Shown here in pieces: positions 36,502 to 46,770 of a stretch of 64,000 bases of DNA. Below the pieces are notes generated by a model, which saw only the letters and a list, made by a program, of their open reading frames with translations, was not told where the DNA came from and searched no databases. The stretch comes from Flavobacterium sp. GTDB taxonomy: Bacteria; Bacteroidota; Bacteroidia; Flavobacteriales; Flavobacteriaceae. Numbering within the stretch: the stretch's first letter is position 1; each line of letters opens with the position of its first letter. Position numbers and translations under genes: made by a program. The stretch lies in assembly GCA_023251135.1 (NCBI GenBank), contig JAHEZJ010000003.1, positions 62,001-126,000 on the forward strand. Direction: 5' to 3'.

Positions 36502-38079
36502 ATGAAAACATTATATCCACTCAGCCTAATTATAGTTCTAAGTTTTTTTGTGTCTTCTTTTGCCAAAACTGATCATAAGAACGTTTCTTATAAAAAAACT
36601 TCAACTATCGCACCCGTTTACAAGAATTCAGGTTCTGATAATGTAAACGAAATTTCAAATGACTTCTTTAAAAGATATTCTGATTTGAAAAAATATAAGT
36701 CTGACGTCATGTCATTATACAAAAATAGAACTCCGGGAACTATTTGGTTTGATGAAGATGCCATCAATGAGTTTGGTTCTGCATTATATCAAAAAGCTAA
36801 AAAAACGAATGATTTGGTTGTTCCTTATCAAAAAGAAATCGATGCTCTTTTTTCTTCTTCTTCAACAACAAAACTGTCTAAAATAGATGCAGATATGCTT
36901 TTGAGCACTTTATATATTGCTTACGCCAAAAAAAGTAATGCAGATGCCGGGAAAAAAATGTCATATGATGCTATGCTGAAAGATTTTTTAAATTACAGTA
37001 CAATCGAAGAAGCCACTACTTCGACCACTGAAAATGTTAAAGTAACATATGATCAATATTATAAATTACAGGACGTTCTAAAAAAATATAAAAAACTAGA
37101 CCGTTCTAATAAATGGAAACCTATTGTTCCGGAAGAAACACCATATAAAGATTTACGTCCGGATGCTGTTTCAAATACTATCGCCCAAGTCAGAACCCGT
37201 TTATACTTATTGGGAGATTTAAAAAATGATTCTAAAAGTAACGTTTACGACCGTGAATTAATGGATGCTGTAATGAAATATAAAGTTCGTAACGGTTTCA
37301 AACCTAACTATATTTTAGCAGAAGAACATATTAAAGAAATGAATGTTCCTCTTGCCGATAAAATGGAGACCCTAAAACTTAATATGGAGAGATGTCGTGC
37401 TATTTCAGATCAAATGGCCGGTTGCGATGAGTATGTTTTAGTCAACGTTCCTTCGTATGAATTGATTTATGTAAAAAATGGGAAGGTGCAACTAACTTCC
37501 AGTGTTTTTGTTGGAGCACCATTAACTAAAACAACCATTTTTAATGGTGAAATTGAGAGAATCGTTTTTAGCCCTTACTGGACCGTTCCGCAAAGTATTG
37601 TAAACAATGAGTTGAAAAGTAAAATCGCTGAGGATAAAAATTATCTGGCCAAAAAGAATATGGAAATCGTAAATGGTCAGGTACGACAAAAACCAGGACC
37701 GGATAATTCTTTAGGATTGGTAAAATTTATGTTTCCGAACCCTGATGACATCTATATGCATGATACTCCATCTAAAACTTTATTCGATTTTGAAAAAAGA
37801 ACGTTCAGCCATGGTTGTATAAACGTAAAAATGGCAAAAGAATTAGCTGCTGCCATGCTTAAAGATTATCCTGAATGGACTCCCGATAAAATTGATAAAG
37901 CGATGGCGGGTAAAACCGAAAACAGTTTTAAACTAACTAAAAAAGTACCAATTTATATTACTTATTTTACTTCGCTGGTCAATGAAAATGGAGAAATTGG
38001 TTTCTTTCAGGATGTTTATGAGCGAGATGCTGAATTAAACAAAACGGTTTCTCCTCAGACGGGAGTAGTATCTAACTAA
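36502..38079 (+). CDS. L,D-transpeptidase (YcbB-like)
   Basis: 525 residues with signal peptide (VSSFA). Layout: helical N-terminal region (about 50-200), a peptidoglycan-binding-like segment (ELMDAVMKYKVRNGFKPN), then the YkuD catalytic domain with FSHGCINVKMA at 435-445; Cys439 is the nucleophile and His437 its partner. Members form 3-3 peptide cross-links in peptidoglycan or attach proteins, in the periplasm. Ends with a serine-poor tail VVSN. Monocistronic. Confidence 0.92.
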   Translation: MKTLYPLSLIIVLSFFVSSFAKTDHKNVSYKKTSTIAPVYKNSGSDNVNEISNDFFKRYSDLKKYKSDVMSLYKNRTPGTIWFDEDAINEFGSALYQKAKKTNDLVVPYQKEIDALFSSSSTTKLSKIDADMLLSTLYIAYAKKSNADAGKKMSYDAMLKDFLNYSTIEEATTSTTENVKVTYDQYYKLQDVLKKYKKLDRSNKWKPIVPEETPYKDLRPDAVSNTIAQVRTRLYLLGDLKNDSKSNVYDRELMDAVMKYKVRNGFKPNYILAEEHIKEMNVPLADKMETLKLNMERCRAISDQMAGCDEYVLVNVPSYELIYVKNGKVQLTSSVFVGAPLTKTTIFNGEIERIVFSPYWTVPQSIVNNELKSKIAEDKNYLAKKNMEIVNGQVRQKPGPDNSLGLVKFMFPNPDDIYMHDTPSKTLFDFEKRTFSHGCINVKMAKELAAAMLKDYPEWTPDKIDKAMAGKTENSFKLTKKVPIYITYFTSLVNENGEIGFFQDVYERDAELNKTVSPQTGVVSN

Positions 38080-38226
38080 AGTCTAGCGAATTAGTTAGTT
38101 CGCTTCATCAAAAGATTTTTAATTGAAGCTGTAATTTTTAATGGGTAATTTTAGATTTGAATTAAGAGTCTGGAAGAATAATAGTATCTTTAATCCTTCA
38201 AACTCAAATCTAAAATTACCCTTTTT

Positions 38227-38646
38227 ATGGAAGACGATTATACTGAAGTTAGAAAAAGCTGGTGGGACAGAAACTGGAAATGGTTTGTACCAACAGGATG
38301 TTTGAGCCTTCTGGTGCTGTTTGGTTTGTTTATAGCCGGACTTTTCTTTGGAATAACTTCTATGCTCAAAGAATCCGATTCTTATAAAGCGGCCATGAAC
38401 GAAGCACAGCATAATACCATAGTGCTGGAGAAATTGGGTAGTCCAATTGAAGATAACGGAATTGCCTCAGGCATTGTTAATTCGAGCAACGGCATAGAGC
38501 ATTGCGACTTACAGATTCCAATAAGAGGTTCTAAAAGCAGAGGAACTTTATTTGTAGTGGGAACCAAAAACGGAACATGGAAATACGAGGAAATGAGTCT
38601 TTATGTTGAAGACACTAAAGAACAAATTGATTTACTTAAAAAGTAA
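38227..38646 (+). CDS. Coa1-family small membrane protein
   Basis: 139 residues with one membrane helix (about 27-48, CLSLLVLFGLFIAGLFFGIT) after a Trp-rich cytosolic start. The outer part has the Coa1 pattern: repeated ANxxA-like helix (KAAMNEAQHNTIVLEKLGSP), G-x-I-x(n)-G, QIPIRGSKSRGTLFVVGTK, W, L.V. Bacterial Coa1-like proteins are named after a cytochrome oxidase assembly factor, but most have no proven link to it; no oxidase genes are nearby. Confidence 0.7.
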   Translation: MEDDYTEVRKSWWDRNWKWFVPTGCLSLLVLFGLFIAGLFFGITSMLKESDSYKAAMNEAQHNTIVLEKLGSPIEDNGIASGIVNSSNGIEHCDLQIPIRGSKSRGTLFVVGTKNGTWKYEEMSLYVEDTKEQIDLLKK

Positions 38647-38767
38647 AATTCCACTCCAAACCAACCAAATTCAATACTAATTCTAAGATCTATCTGCGTA
38701 AATAACTGATGGAATACCGTTTATTTCGCAAGGTTTTTTTCTCTTTAAAAACATTCTTTTTAGTAGT

Positions 38768-38795
38768 TTGCTTCCCGTCCATATTCCTATATTTG
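38768..38795 (+). promoter_or_regulatory. Promoter TTG-N17-TATATTTG
   Basis: TTG 38768-38770 and TATATTTG 38788-38795, a full Bacteroidota-type promoter, 15 bases before ATG 38811. Confidence 0.65.
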
Positions 38796-38810
38796 GGCAA
38801 AAATTAACCT

Positions 38811-40070
38811 ATGAGAAAAATTACATTGTTCTTACTGCTAGCCCTAATCAGCGGTACTTCTTATGCTCAGAAAGCAGACACCAACAAGAAAAAAGTTAAA
38901 ATTACCATCCCAAAGTCGGATTCCTTCAAAAACATTAAAACCTACAACATTATCATCCAGGGAGATGATACCTGGAATGCGACTTATGCGAAGAAGAATT
39001 CAAAAACTTATGAGCATAATGTTGTTAAAAATACGATTGAAGATTACACTAAAAAAGACACTACAAATCCCGACGTTCGCGTTTTAATGGGATACAAAGG
39101 AGCTACTTATAAAAGAGCTGATAATGGTACCTACCTTTTAGATGGGGATTTCAAATATTTAGTTTTAGGAAAAAACAATGAAATCTTATATGAAAAAGGC
39201 ACAAATGCTAAAATGTATTCTGGTACTTATGTAAACGGAAAACCAAATCAAAGTTTAGCCAGTGATTTGAATAACATTGGATACAAATACCTTACTGACA
39301 ATAACATTCTTGCAACTGAAAAGGAATTTGCTTTAAACTACGGTTTGTTTGAGAAAACGGAGGAGTTTCCTGAACTTGTTGAGTTTAATACTAAAACAGA
39401 TGAGTTTTTAAACAAAATTGCAGCCAATTCTTTAGACCAATCGTACCTTACTGAATTAGAAAAATTCTACTTGAGTTATGTTGGTAAAGAATACAAAAAA
39501 TTAAAGCCGAAAGATTACAACAAAGTAATTTACCTGAACTTAGCTTTGACACAAATGTTTCTGCTAAATTTTGATAAATCTTTAGAATATCTTGAAACAG
39601 CCAAACAAGGTGCCGGTATGATGAGTTTATGGCCAGACGATGCTAAAGCAAATATCACAAGTTTAATGACCGTTAACCAGAAAAACTTAACAACCAAAGT
39701 TGAAAATCCAACATTTGATTCTGCTTACTTTATCTACATCAACGGAAGTGTGTCTCAAAATGACAAAAAACTGACAGGAAAATTAAAAACCGATCGTTTT
39801 ACCAATCACGCAGAGGGTGGCATTATGCAATCTAATGATCCAACGGAAGCAAAGGTTTGGGCGTACAAAGATAATGGAGAAGTTGATTTTGTTGTCGTTA
39901 ATGATAAAACAACGATCACTACTGATAAAGGTCTTGAGCTAAAATTCATTTCGTACAACAATAGCTTTATTCTAGTGGAAAAAACTGGAGATTCATGTTT
40001 CAAAAAATACGAATCGAGCTCGAATGATGTTTACTGTGAGAAAGACGGTAAATTTGTAATTCAAAAATAA
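38811..40070 (+). CDS. Secreted hypothetical protein, 419 aa
   Basis: Signal peptide ending TSYAQ. Basic N-terminal mature region, a helical middle with TPR-like character (YNKVIYLNLALTQMFLLNFDKSLEYLETAK), and a beta-rich C-terminal part (VWAYKDNGEVDFVVVNDKTT). No family recognised. It stands alone between the Coa1-like and DUF4197 genes with its own promoter and terminator. Confidence 0.7.
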   Translation: MRKITLFLLLALISGTSYAQKADTNKKKVKITIPKSDSFKNIKTYNIIIQGDDTWNATYAKKNSKTYEHNVVKNTIEDYTKKDTTNPDVRVLMGYKGATYKRADNGTYLLDGDFKYLVLGKNNEILYEKGTNAKMYSGTYVNGKPNQSLASDLNNIGYKYLTDNNILATEKEFALNYGLFEKTEEFPELVEFNTKTDEFLNKIAANSLDQSYLTELEKFYLSYVGKEYKKLKPKDYNKVIYLNLALTQMFLLNFDKSLEYLETAKQGAGMMSLWPDDAKANITSLMTVNQKNLTTKVENPTFDSAYFIYINGSVSQNDKKLTGKLKTDRFTNHAEGGIMQSNDPTEAKVWAYKDNGEVDFVVVNDKTTITTDKGLELKFISYNNSFILVEKTGDSCFKKYESSSNDVYCEKDGKFVIQK

Positions 40071-40103
40071 AAATACACTTAGTACTACACGGTACAAAAA
40101 ATA

Positions 40104-40138
40104 AAAAGAGGTTCAATTGCTAAAATTGAACCTCTTTT
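40104..40138 (+). terminator. Terminator of the secreted hypothetical gene
   Basis: 15-bp stem AAAAGAGGTTCAATT / AATTGAACCTCTTTT with a 5-base loop. Confidence 0.88.
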
Positions 40139-40170
40139 GCATTTATACGATATCTTCCTCTGTCTTAAAA

Positions 40171-40255
40171 AGGTACTAAGATACTGAGGTAATAAAGTTC
40201 TGAAAACAATAAAAGCTTAGCCCCTCAGAACCTCAGCATCTTAGAACCTCCAAAA
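40171..40255. repeat. Inverted word repeat (ACTAAGATACTGAGG / CCTCAGCATCTTAGAACC)
   Basis: Left words TACTAAGATACTGAGG and right words CAGAACCTCAGCATCTTAG face each other over an AT-rich gap. Member of the degenerate 3'-end repeat family also at 55771-56040. Confidence 0.6.
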
Positions 40256-40302
40256 ACCCAATGTTAAGGATGCAACAAATTGTTTACCCTCCTGAAATAA
40301 AA

Positions 40303-40336
40303 TTGTGGCTTTATTTTTGAATAAGTAGTATTTTTG
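40303..40336 (+). promoter_or_regulatory. Promoter TTG-N23-TATTTTTG
   Basis: TTG 40303-40305 and TATTTTTG 40329-40336, 20 bases before ATG 40357; a second TATTTTTG lies at 40312. Confidence 0.5.
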
Positions 40337-40356
40337 AAACTTATAAAACTCATTTA

Positions 40357-41082
40357 ATGAAAAAGATTTTAATTCTATCACTTGCCCTTACCTTTTCTTT
40401 TAGTTCTTATGCTCAGGTACAAAAAACCTTAGACCAATTATCTCAACTGTCGTCAAAAATTAAAGGCAACAGTGGTGTTGATATTGCTTCGGGATTAAAA
40501 GAAGCCCTGAACAAAGGAATTACGAAGCAAGTAAGCAAATTAACCGCTGAGGATGGTTTTTATAAAAATGAAGCTGTAAAAATCTTAATGCCGGAAGAAT
40601 TACAAAGGGTTGACGCTACCCTGCGAAAAATCGGATTGTCCTCTCTTGCTGATGAAGGAATCAAAGTACTTAACCGTGCTGCCGAAGATGCCGTTAAAGA
40701 AGCAACACCAATATTTGTTTCTGCCGTTAAAAACATGTCCTTTACCGATGCTAAAAACATTTTGCTTGGCAATGAAAATGCGGCCACCAGTTATTTACAA
40801 AACAGTACTACGACCGCTTTATACGGAAAATTCAATCCGGTAATCAAAACCTCTTTTGAAAAAGTAGGTGCCGATGTGGTCTGGACCAACATCATCAAGA
40901 AATACAACACCATCCCTTTAGTGCGAAAAGTAAATCCTGATTTAACGGATTATACAACAAATCAGGCTTTGGCAGGTGTTTTTAAAATGATTGCGGTGGA
41001 AGAAAAAGACATCCGTACCAATATCAATGCAAGAACATCTCCTTTATTGAAAAAGGTATTTGCCATGCAGGATAAAAAATAA
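40357..41082 (+). CDS. DUF4197 domain protein, secreted
   Basis: 241 residues with signal peptide (SSYAQ). The whole mature part matches the DUF4197 pattern: IASGLKEALNKGITKQVSKL near the start, EDGFYKNEAVKILMPEELQ, AEDAVKEATPIFVSAVKNMS, and a helical end (YTTNQALAGVFKMIAVEE). The family is periplasmic and of unknown function. Followed 80 bases later by purU, possibly co-transcribed. Confidence 0.88.
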   Translation: MKKILILSLALTFSFSSYAQVQKTLDQLSQLSSKIKGNSGVDIASGLKEALNKGITKQVSKLTAEDGFYKNEAVKILMPEELQRVDATLRKIGLSSLADEGIKVLNRAAEDAVKEATPIFVSAVKNMSFTDAKNILLGNENAATSYLQNSTTTALYGKFNPVIKTSFEKVGADVVWTNIIKKYNTIPLVRKVNPDLTDYTTNQALAGVFKMIAVEEKDIRTNINARTSPLLKKVFAMQDKK

Positions 41083-41162
41083 TTTTTATTGTTAAACTGT
41101 TTATTTGTTTAATCGAAATTACGGTTCAACAAATACAATTAACCGATTAACCAAGAGCCAAA

Positions 41163-42017
41163 ATGCAAAAAATTACCATTTTAATTCACTGTAAAGATCA
41201 AAAAGGAATCATTGCCGCAGTGACTACTTTTATTGCTAAAGTAGAAGGAAACATTATCTATATCGATCAGCATGTTGATGTAGAACAAAATGTGTTTTTT
41301 ATGCGATTAGAATGTGAACTTACCAACAATCACGTGAGTCCCGAATCGATAAAAGAAGATTTTAGCAGAACGATTGCGGCCGATTTTAATATGTCCTGGG
41401 ATTTGTACAAGCAGGAACAGAAGCCTAAAATGGCACTTTTTGTTTCCAAATACGATCATTGTTTGTTTGATATCCTTGGCCGTTACAGTGCAGGTGAATT
41501 AAATGTAGAAATCCCTCTGATCATTAGTAATCATAACGATTTACGAGCGATTGCAGAGCGATTTGATATTCCGTTTCACTGCGTACCTTTTACAAAAGAC
41601 ATTAAAGAAGAAGGTGAAGCGAAACAAATTGAACTTTTAAAAAGATATCAGATCAATTTTATCGTTTTAGCGCGTTATATGCAAATTGTCACTCCTAAAC
41701 TGATTTCACTTTACGAAAATAAAATCATTAATATTCATCATTCGTTTTTACCGGCCTTTCCGGGGGCGAAACCCTATCATTCGGCTTTTAAACGCGGTGT
41801 TAAAATTATTGGAGCCACCAGTCATTACGTAACAGCAGAACTGGATGAAGGGCCAATCATCGAACAGGATATTTCGAGAGTTTCACACATTCACTCGGTT
41901 GAAGATTTCATCATGAAAGGACGCGATTTAGAGCGCATTGTTTTAGCCAGAGCGATAAAACTACATGCCGAACGAAAAACGATGGTTTACAGCAATAAAA
42001 CGATTGTTTTTTCTTAG
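41163..42017 (+). CDS. purU: Formyltetrahydrofolate deformylase
   Basis: 284 residues. N-terminal ACT domain (ILIHCKDQKGIIAAVTTFIA) then a formyltransferase-like catalytic domain with NIHHSFLPAFPGAKPYHSA and HYVTAELDEGPII, containing the Asn, His and Asp of the active site. Hydrolyses 10-formyl-THF to formate and THF, balancing one-carbon units and, with PurT, feeding formate to purine synthesis. Length is right. Terminator follows. Confidence 0.95.
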   Translation: MQKITILIHCKDQKGIIAAVTTFIAKVEGNIIYIDQHVDVEQNVFFMRLECELTNNHVSPESIKEDFSRTIAADFNMSWDLYKQEQKPKMALFVSKYDHCLFDILGRYSAGELNVEIPLIISNHNDLRAIAERFDIPFHCVPFTKDIKEEGEAKQIELLKRYQINFIVLARYMQIVTPKLISLYENKIINIHHSFLPAFPGAKPYHSAFKRGVKIIGATSHYVTAELDEGPIIEQDISRVSHIHSVEDFIMKGRDLERIVLARAIKLHAERKTMVYSNKTIVFS

Positions 42018-42018
42018 G

Positions 42019-42142
42019 GCAAAGGCTCAAAGAGGCAAAGGTTCTGAACGTATATTTTTAAAAAGTAAACCCGACAGGTTTTAAAAACCTGTCGGGTTTG
42101 TTTATTTAGAGGAAAAACTTTGTTCCTCTGAGCCTTTAAACC
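42019..42142. repeat. Word repeats flanking the purU/katG terminator
   Basis: GGCAAAGGCTCAAAGAGGCA (42018-42037) to the left and CTTTGTTCCTCTGAGCCTTT (42119-42138) to the right are inverted copies around the terminator hairpin, the same plan as at 55771-56040. Confidence 0.6.
42067..42103. terminator. Terminator between purU and katG
   Basis: 15-bp stem AAACCCGACAGGTTT / AAACCTGTCGGGTTT, T-rich beyond; placed for both convergent genes. Confidence 0.82.
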
Positions 42143-42148
42143 TTTTTA

Positions 42149-44389
<2,241 letters not shown>

Positions 44390-44445
44390 CTACCAAATGC
44401 TAATTTTTTTAAGAAACCACACCGCATTGATATTTAACACTTTAT

Positions 44446-44453
44446 CAAATATA
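44446..44453 (-). promoter_or_regulatory. Possible -7 box of katG
   Basis: TATATTTG on the minus strand, about 92 bases before the katG start; no well-spaced -33 TTG. Confidence 0.4.
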
Positions 44454-44459
44454 CAAACT

Positions 44460-44712
44460 TATCTTTGCGATATTAATAAACAAAATTGATTGTTTTTATA
44501 TTTTAATAGTTAAAAATTATTTAACGCTACAGAAAGCTCAAAACAGGGAATCAAAAAATCTTAACTTATGTTCAACAAAGTAATAACAAAACCTTAACAG
44601 CAAAACATCCATATAAGTTGGATCTTTGTAATGTAATAAACTGGTTATTTATTATTTTGGTTTTGGTTAGTTAAATGATGCCGGCGTCTTCGAGATGCCG
44701 GCATTTTTTTTT
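44460..44712 (+). ncRNA. Candidate small RNA upstream of katG
   Basis: A strong plus-strand terminator (ATGCCGGC / GCCGGCAT stem with inner TCT-TCG-AGA, 44678-44704, then nine T) has no plus-strand gene before it. Two -7-like boxes point at it: TATCTTTG at 44460-44467 and GATCTTTG at 44621-44628, giving predicted RNAs of about 240 or 80 bases. No ORF or protein family is visible inside. The terminator is directly seen; the RNA is inferred. Confidence 0.45.
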
Positions 44713-44717
44713 TGATG

Positions 44718-44885
44718 AAATTCCAATACTTTTTGGTTAAATTCCAATGTAAAAATTCCAATGAAAAAATCCCAAATTCCAAATTTATAGCAAGTTTGGA
44801 ATTTGGAATTTGATTTTTGGGATTTATTTTTCTACTAACTCCAATTTATAGTAAGCTTGGAATTTGGGGCTTAAATTTTGGAATT
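44718..44885. repeat. AAATTCCAA / TTGGAATTT inverted word repeats
   Basis: Many copies of AAATTCCAA on one side (44730-44785) and TTTGGAATTT on the other (44795-44882), able to fold back around TATAGCAAG. It abuts the 3' end of the BtuF-like gene, whose last codons (TTTTTCAACC...) follow directly. Confidence 0.65.
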
Positions 44886-45685
44886 TAATTTTTCAACCTT
44901 TCCTGTAGTATTTTAAAATAAGCAAAAGCCTTTAGCAATCGGCTTCCGTGCCAGGAGAACATTTCGCCGTCAACGAAAATAGTTTTGGCGTGATGTGTAA
45001 AGCGTCCGATCTCAAAGGCATCTTCTTCTTTAAACGGATAAGGCTCTGACGAAAGGAAAACCAAATCAGGATCGCCTTCCAGACGCATTTTTTTGAGTTC
45101 AATTTCAGGATAGCGGCCTTTATCGCCATAAATATTCTGAAAATGATTCAGCTTCAATAACTCATTAATATAGGTGTCGTTTCCTGCAACCATATAGGGA
45201 TTTTTCCAAATAAAGTAAGCTGCTTTTTTCTCCGGAATGTCCTGAACGTATTTTTTAAAATCGTCTAAAGCGAAGCTTAGCTTATTATTCCATTTTTGAG
45301 CTTCGGTTCTGCAGTTGAAGAGCTGTCCAAAATCCGAAATCATTTGGAAATTATCTTCAATAGAAACAATATTGGTCACCCAAACCGGGCAAATTGTGCT
45401 TAGCTGTGCTACAATCTCAGGAGTATTTTCTTCTTTATTGCAAATGATAATATCGGGCTGCAATAGTTTTATCTTTTCAAAATGAATCTTCTTGGTTCCG
45501 CCCACCATTTTTTTAGTCGACTTAAAATGATAGGGATGCACACAAAACTTGGTGATTCCGATGATTTTCTCTTCTAAACCTAAATCGTAAAGCAATTCCG
45601 TCTGAGAAGGAACCAACGAGATAATTCGTTTTGGAGTGGTTTCGAAAGTATGTAAAGTCCCGATCTGGTCTACTATTTGTTTCAT
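44885..45685 (-). CDS. BtuF-like helical-backbone substrate-binding protein without signal peptide
   Basis: 266 residues of the BtuF/FepB-type fold: RIISLVPSQTELLYDLGL at the start, GGTKKIHFEKIKLLQPDIII, AAYFIWKNPYMVAGNDTYIN, and LVFLSSEPYPFKEEDA near the end. Such proteins bind cobalamin or iron chelates for ABC import. Here no export signal is visible and no permease is nearby, which is common for this Bacteroidota group and leaves its role open. Confidence 0.82.
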   Translation of the reverse strand: MKQIVDQIGTLHTFETTPKRIISLVPSQTELLYDLGLEEKIIGITKFCVHPYHFKSTKKMVGGTKKIHFEKIKLLQPDIIICNKEENTPEIVAQLSTICPVWVTNIVSIEDNFQMISDFGQLFNCRTEAQKWNNKLSFALDDFKKYVQDIPEKKAAYFIWKNPYMVAGNDTYINELLKLNHFQNIYGDKGRYPEIELKKMRLEGDPDLVFLSSEPYPFKEEDAFEIGRFTHHAKTIFVDGEMFSWHGSRLLKAFAYFKILQERLKN

Positions 45686-45729
45686 GCTTTTTTTGTTTCA
45701 GGTTTCAAGTTTCAGGTTTCAGGTTCTTT

Positions 45730-45814
45730 AACCGCAAAGTTCGCAAAGGTTTTTCGCAAGGTTCGCAAAAAAAGCTTTGCGTTCGTAGCGTAATCCTTTG
45801 CGAACTTTGCGGTT
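45730..45814. repeat. 85-bp inverted repeat, 20-bp perfect arms
   Basis: Arms AACCGCAAAGTTCGCAAAGG (45730-45749) and CCTTTGCGAACTTTGCGGTT (45795-45814). Inside are further partial copies (GTTCGCAAA, TTTGCGTTCG). A degraded relative lies at 25715-25810. Confidence 0.85.
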
Positions 45815-45833
45815 AATCTATTTATAAAGTTAT

Positions 45834-46655
45834 TTAAACCTTAGAGTTGATAATCTCTTCCATTTCTTTTTGAACCTTAAGAGCTTCTTCTCTTGCTTTT
45901 TCAGCAAAGTCAGTTCCTTTTGAGGCGTAGATAATTGCTCTGGCTGAATTGACCAATAAACCAACCTGATCGTTCATTCCGTATTTGCAAACTTCAGACA
46001 AGCTTCCACCCTGAGCGCCAATTCCAGGAACTAGCAAAAAGTTATCCGGAACAATTTTTCTGACTTCAGTAAAATACTCCGCTTTTGTAGCGCCTACTAC
46101 GTACATCAGATTGTGGCTGTTTTTCCAGGTCTTGGAAGTTTCTAAAACTTGTTTGTATAATTCTTTTCCGTTAACGTTTAACGTCTGAAAATCAAAAGCT
46201 CCTTCGTTTGATGTCAGCGCCAGCATAATGGTATGTTTATTTTCAAAAGCCAAAAACGGCTCTACCGAATCTTTCCCCATATAAGGAGCAACGGTTACAC
46301 TGTCAAAATTCAAATCTTCAAAAAAAGCTTTGGCATACATGCTTGATGTGTTTCCTATGTCACCGCGTTTTGCATCGGCGATGGTAAACATTTCCGGAAA
46401 ATTCTCGTTGATGTATTCAATGGTTTTCTGAAGCGAAAGCCATCCTTTTAATCCATAAGCTTCAAAAAAAGCAGTGTTGGGTTTGTATCCCACAGCCAAA
46501 TCATGAGTGGCATCAATTATTGCTTTATTGAATTCAAAAATAGGATCTTCGGTTTCTAATAAATGAGGTGGAATTTTGGTCAGATCAGGATCCAGTCCAA
46601 CGCATAAAAATGATTTTTTTAATAGAATTTGTTCGTGTAGTTGTTGTGTTGTCAT
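45834..46655 (-). CDS. pyrF: Orotidine 5'-phosphate decarboxylase
   Basis: 273 residues from ATG 46655 ([20 protein letters not shown]), the usual start of this type 2 form; the longer frame overlaps AT-rich leader. Catalytic ADAKRGDIG at 93-100 (Lys96 with its aspartates) and [20 protein letters not shown] phosphate-binding motifs. Makes UMP from OMP, last step of de novo pyrimidine synthesis, cytosolic. Not with other pyr genes here. Confidence 0.95.
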   Translation of the reverse strand: MTTQQLHEQILLKKSFLCVGLDPDLTKIPPHLLETEDPIFEFNKAIIDATHDLAVGYKPNTAFFEAYGLKGWLSLQKTIEYINENFPEMFTIADAKRGDIGNTSSMYAKAFFEDLNFDSVTVAPYMGKDSVEPFLAFENKHTIMLALTSNEGAFDFQTLNVNGKELYKQVLETSKTWKNSHNLMYVVGATKAEYFTEVRKIVPDNFLLVPGIGAQGGSLSEVCKYGMNDQVGLLVNSARAIIYASKGTDFAEKAREEALKVQKEMEEIINSKV

Positions 46656-46715
46656 TCTTGATTTTTTAGTTCTTCTAATGCAGTAGAAATACTTCCATTT
46701 TAGAAGTATGCAAAA

Positions 46716-46750
46716 ATAAAAAAAGCCATTCAATTACGAATGGCTTTTTG
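46716..46750 (-). terminator. Terminator of the OmpA-family gene
   Basis: AAAAGCCATTC / GAATGGCTTTT stem, T run on the minus strand, 20 bases past the stop. Confidence 0.85.
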
Positions 46751-46770
46751 GTTTTATATTCAATTTCAGC

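Noticed and set aside
44885..45685. BtuF-like gene as part of a cobalamin import operon for icmF
   Set aside because: No permease or ATPase gene is adjacent and icmF is 9 kb away; the link would be speculation.
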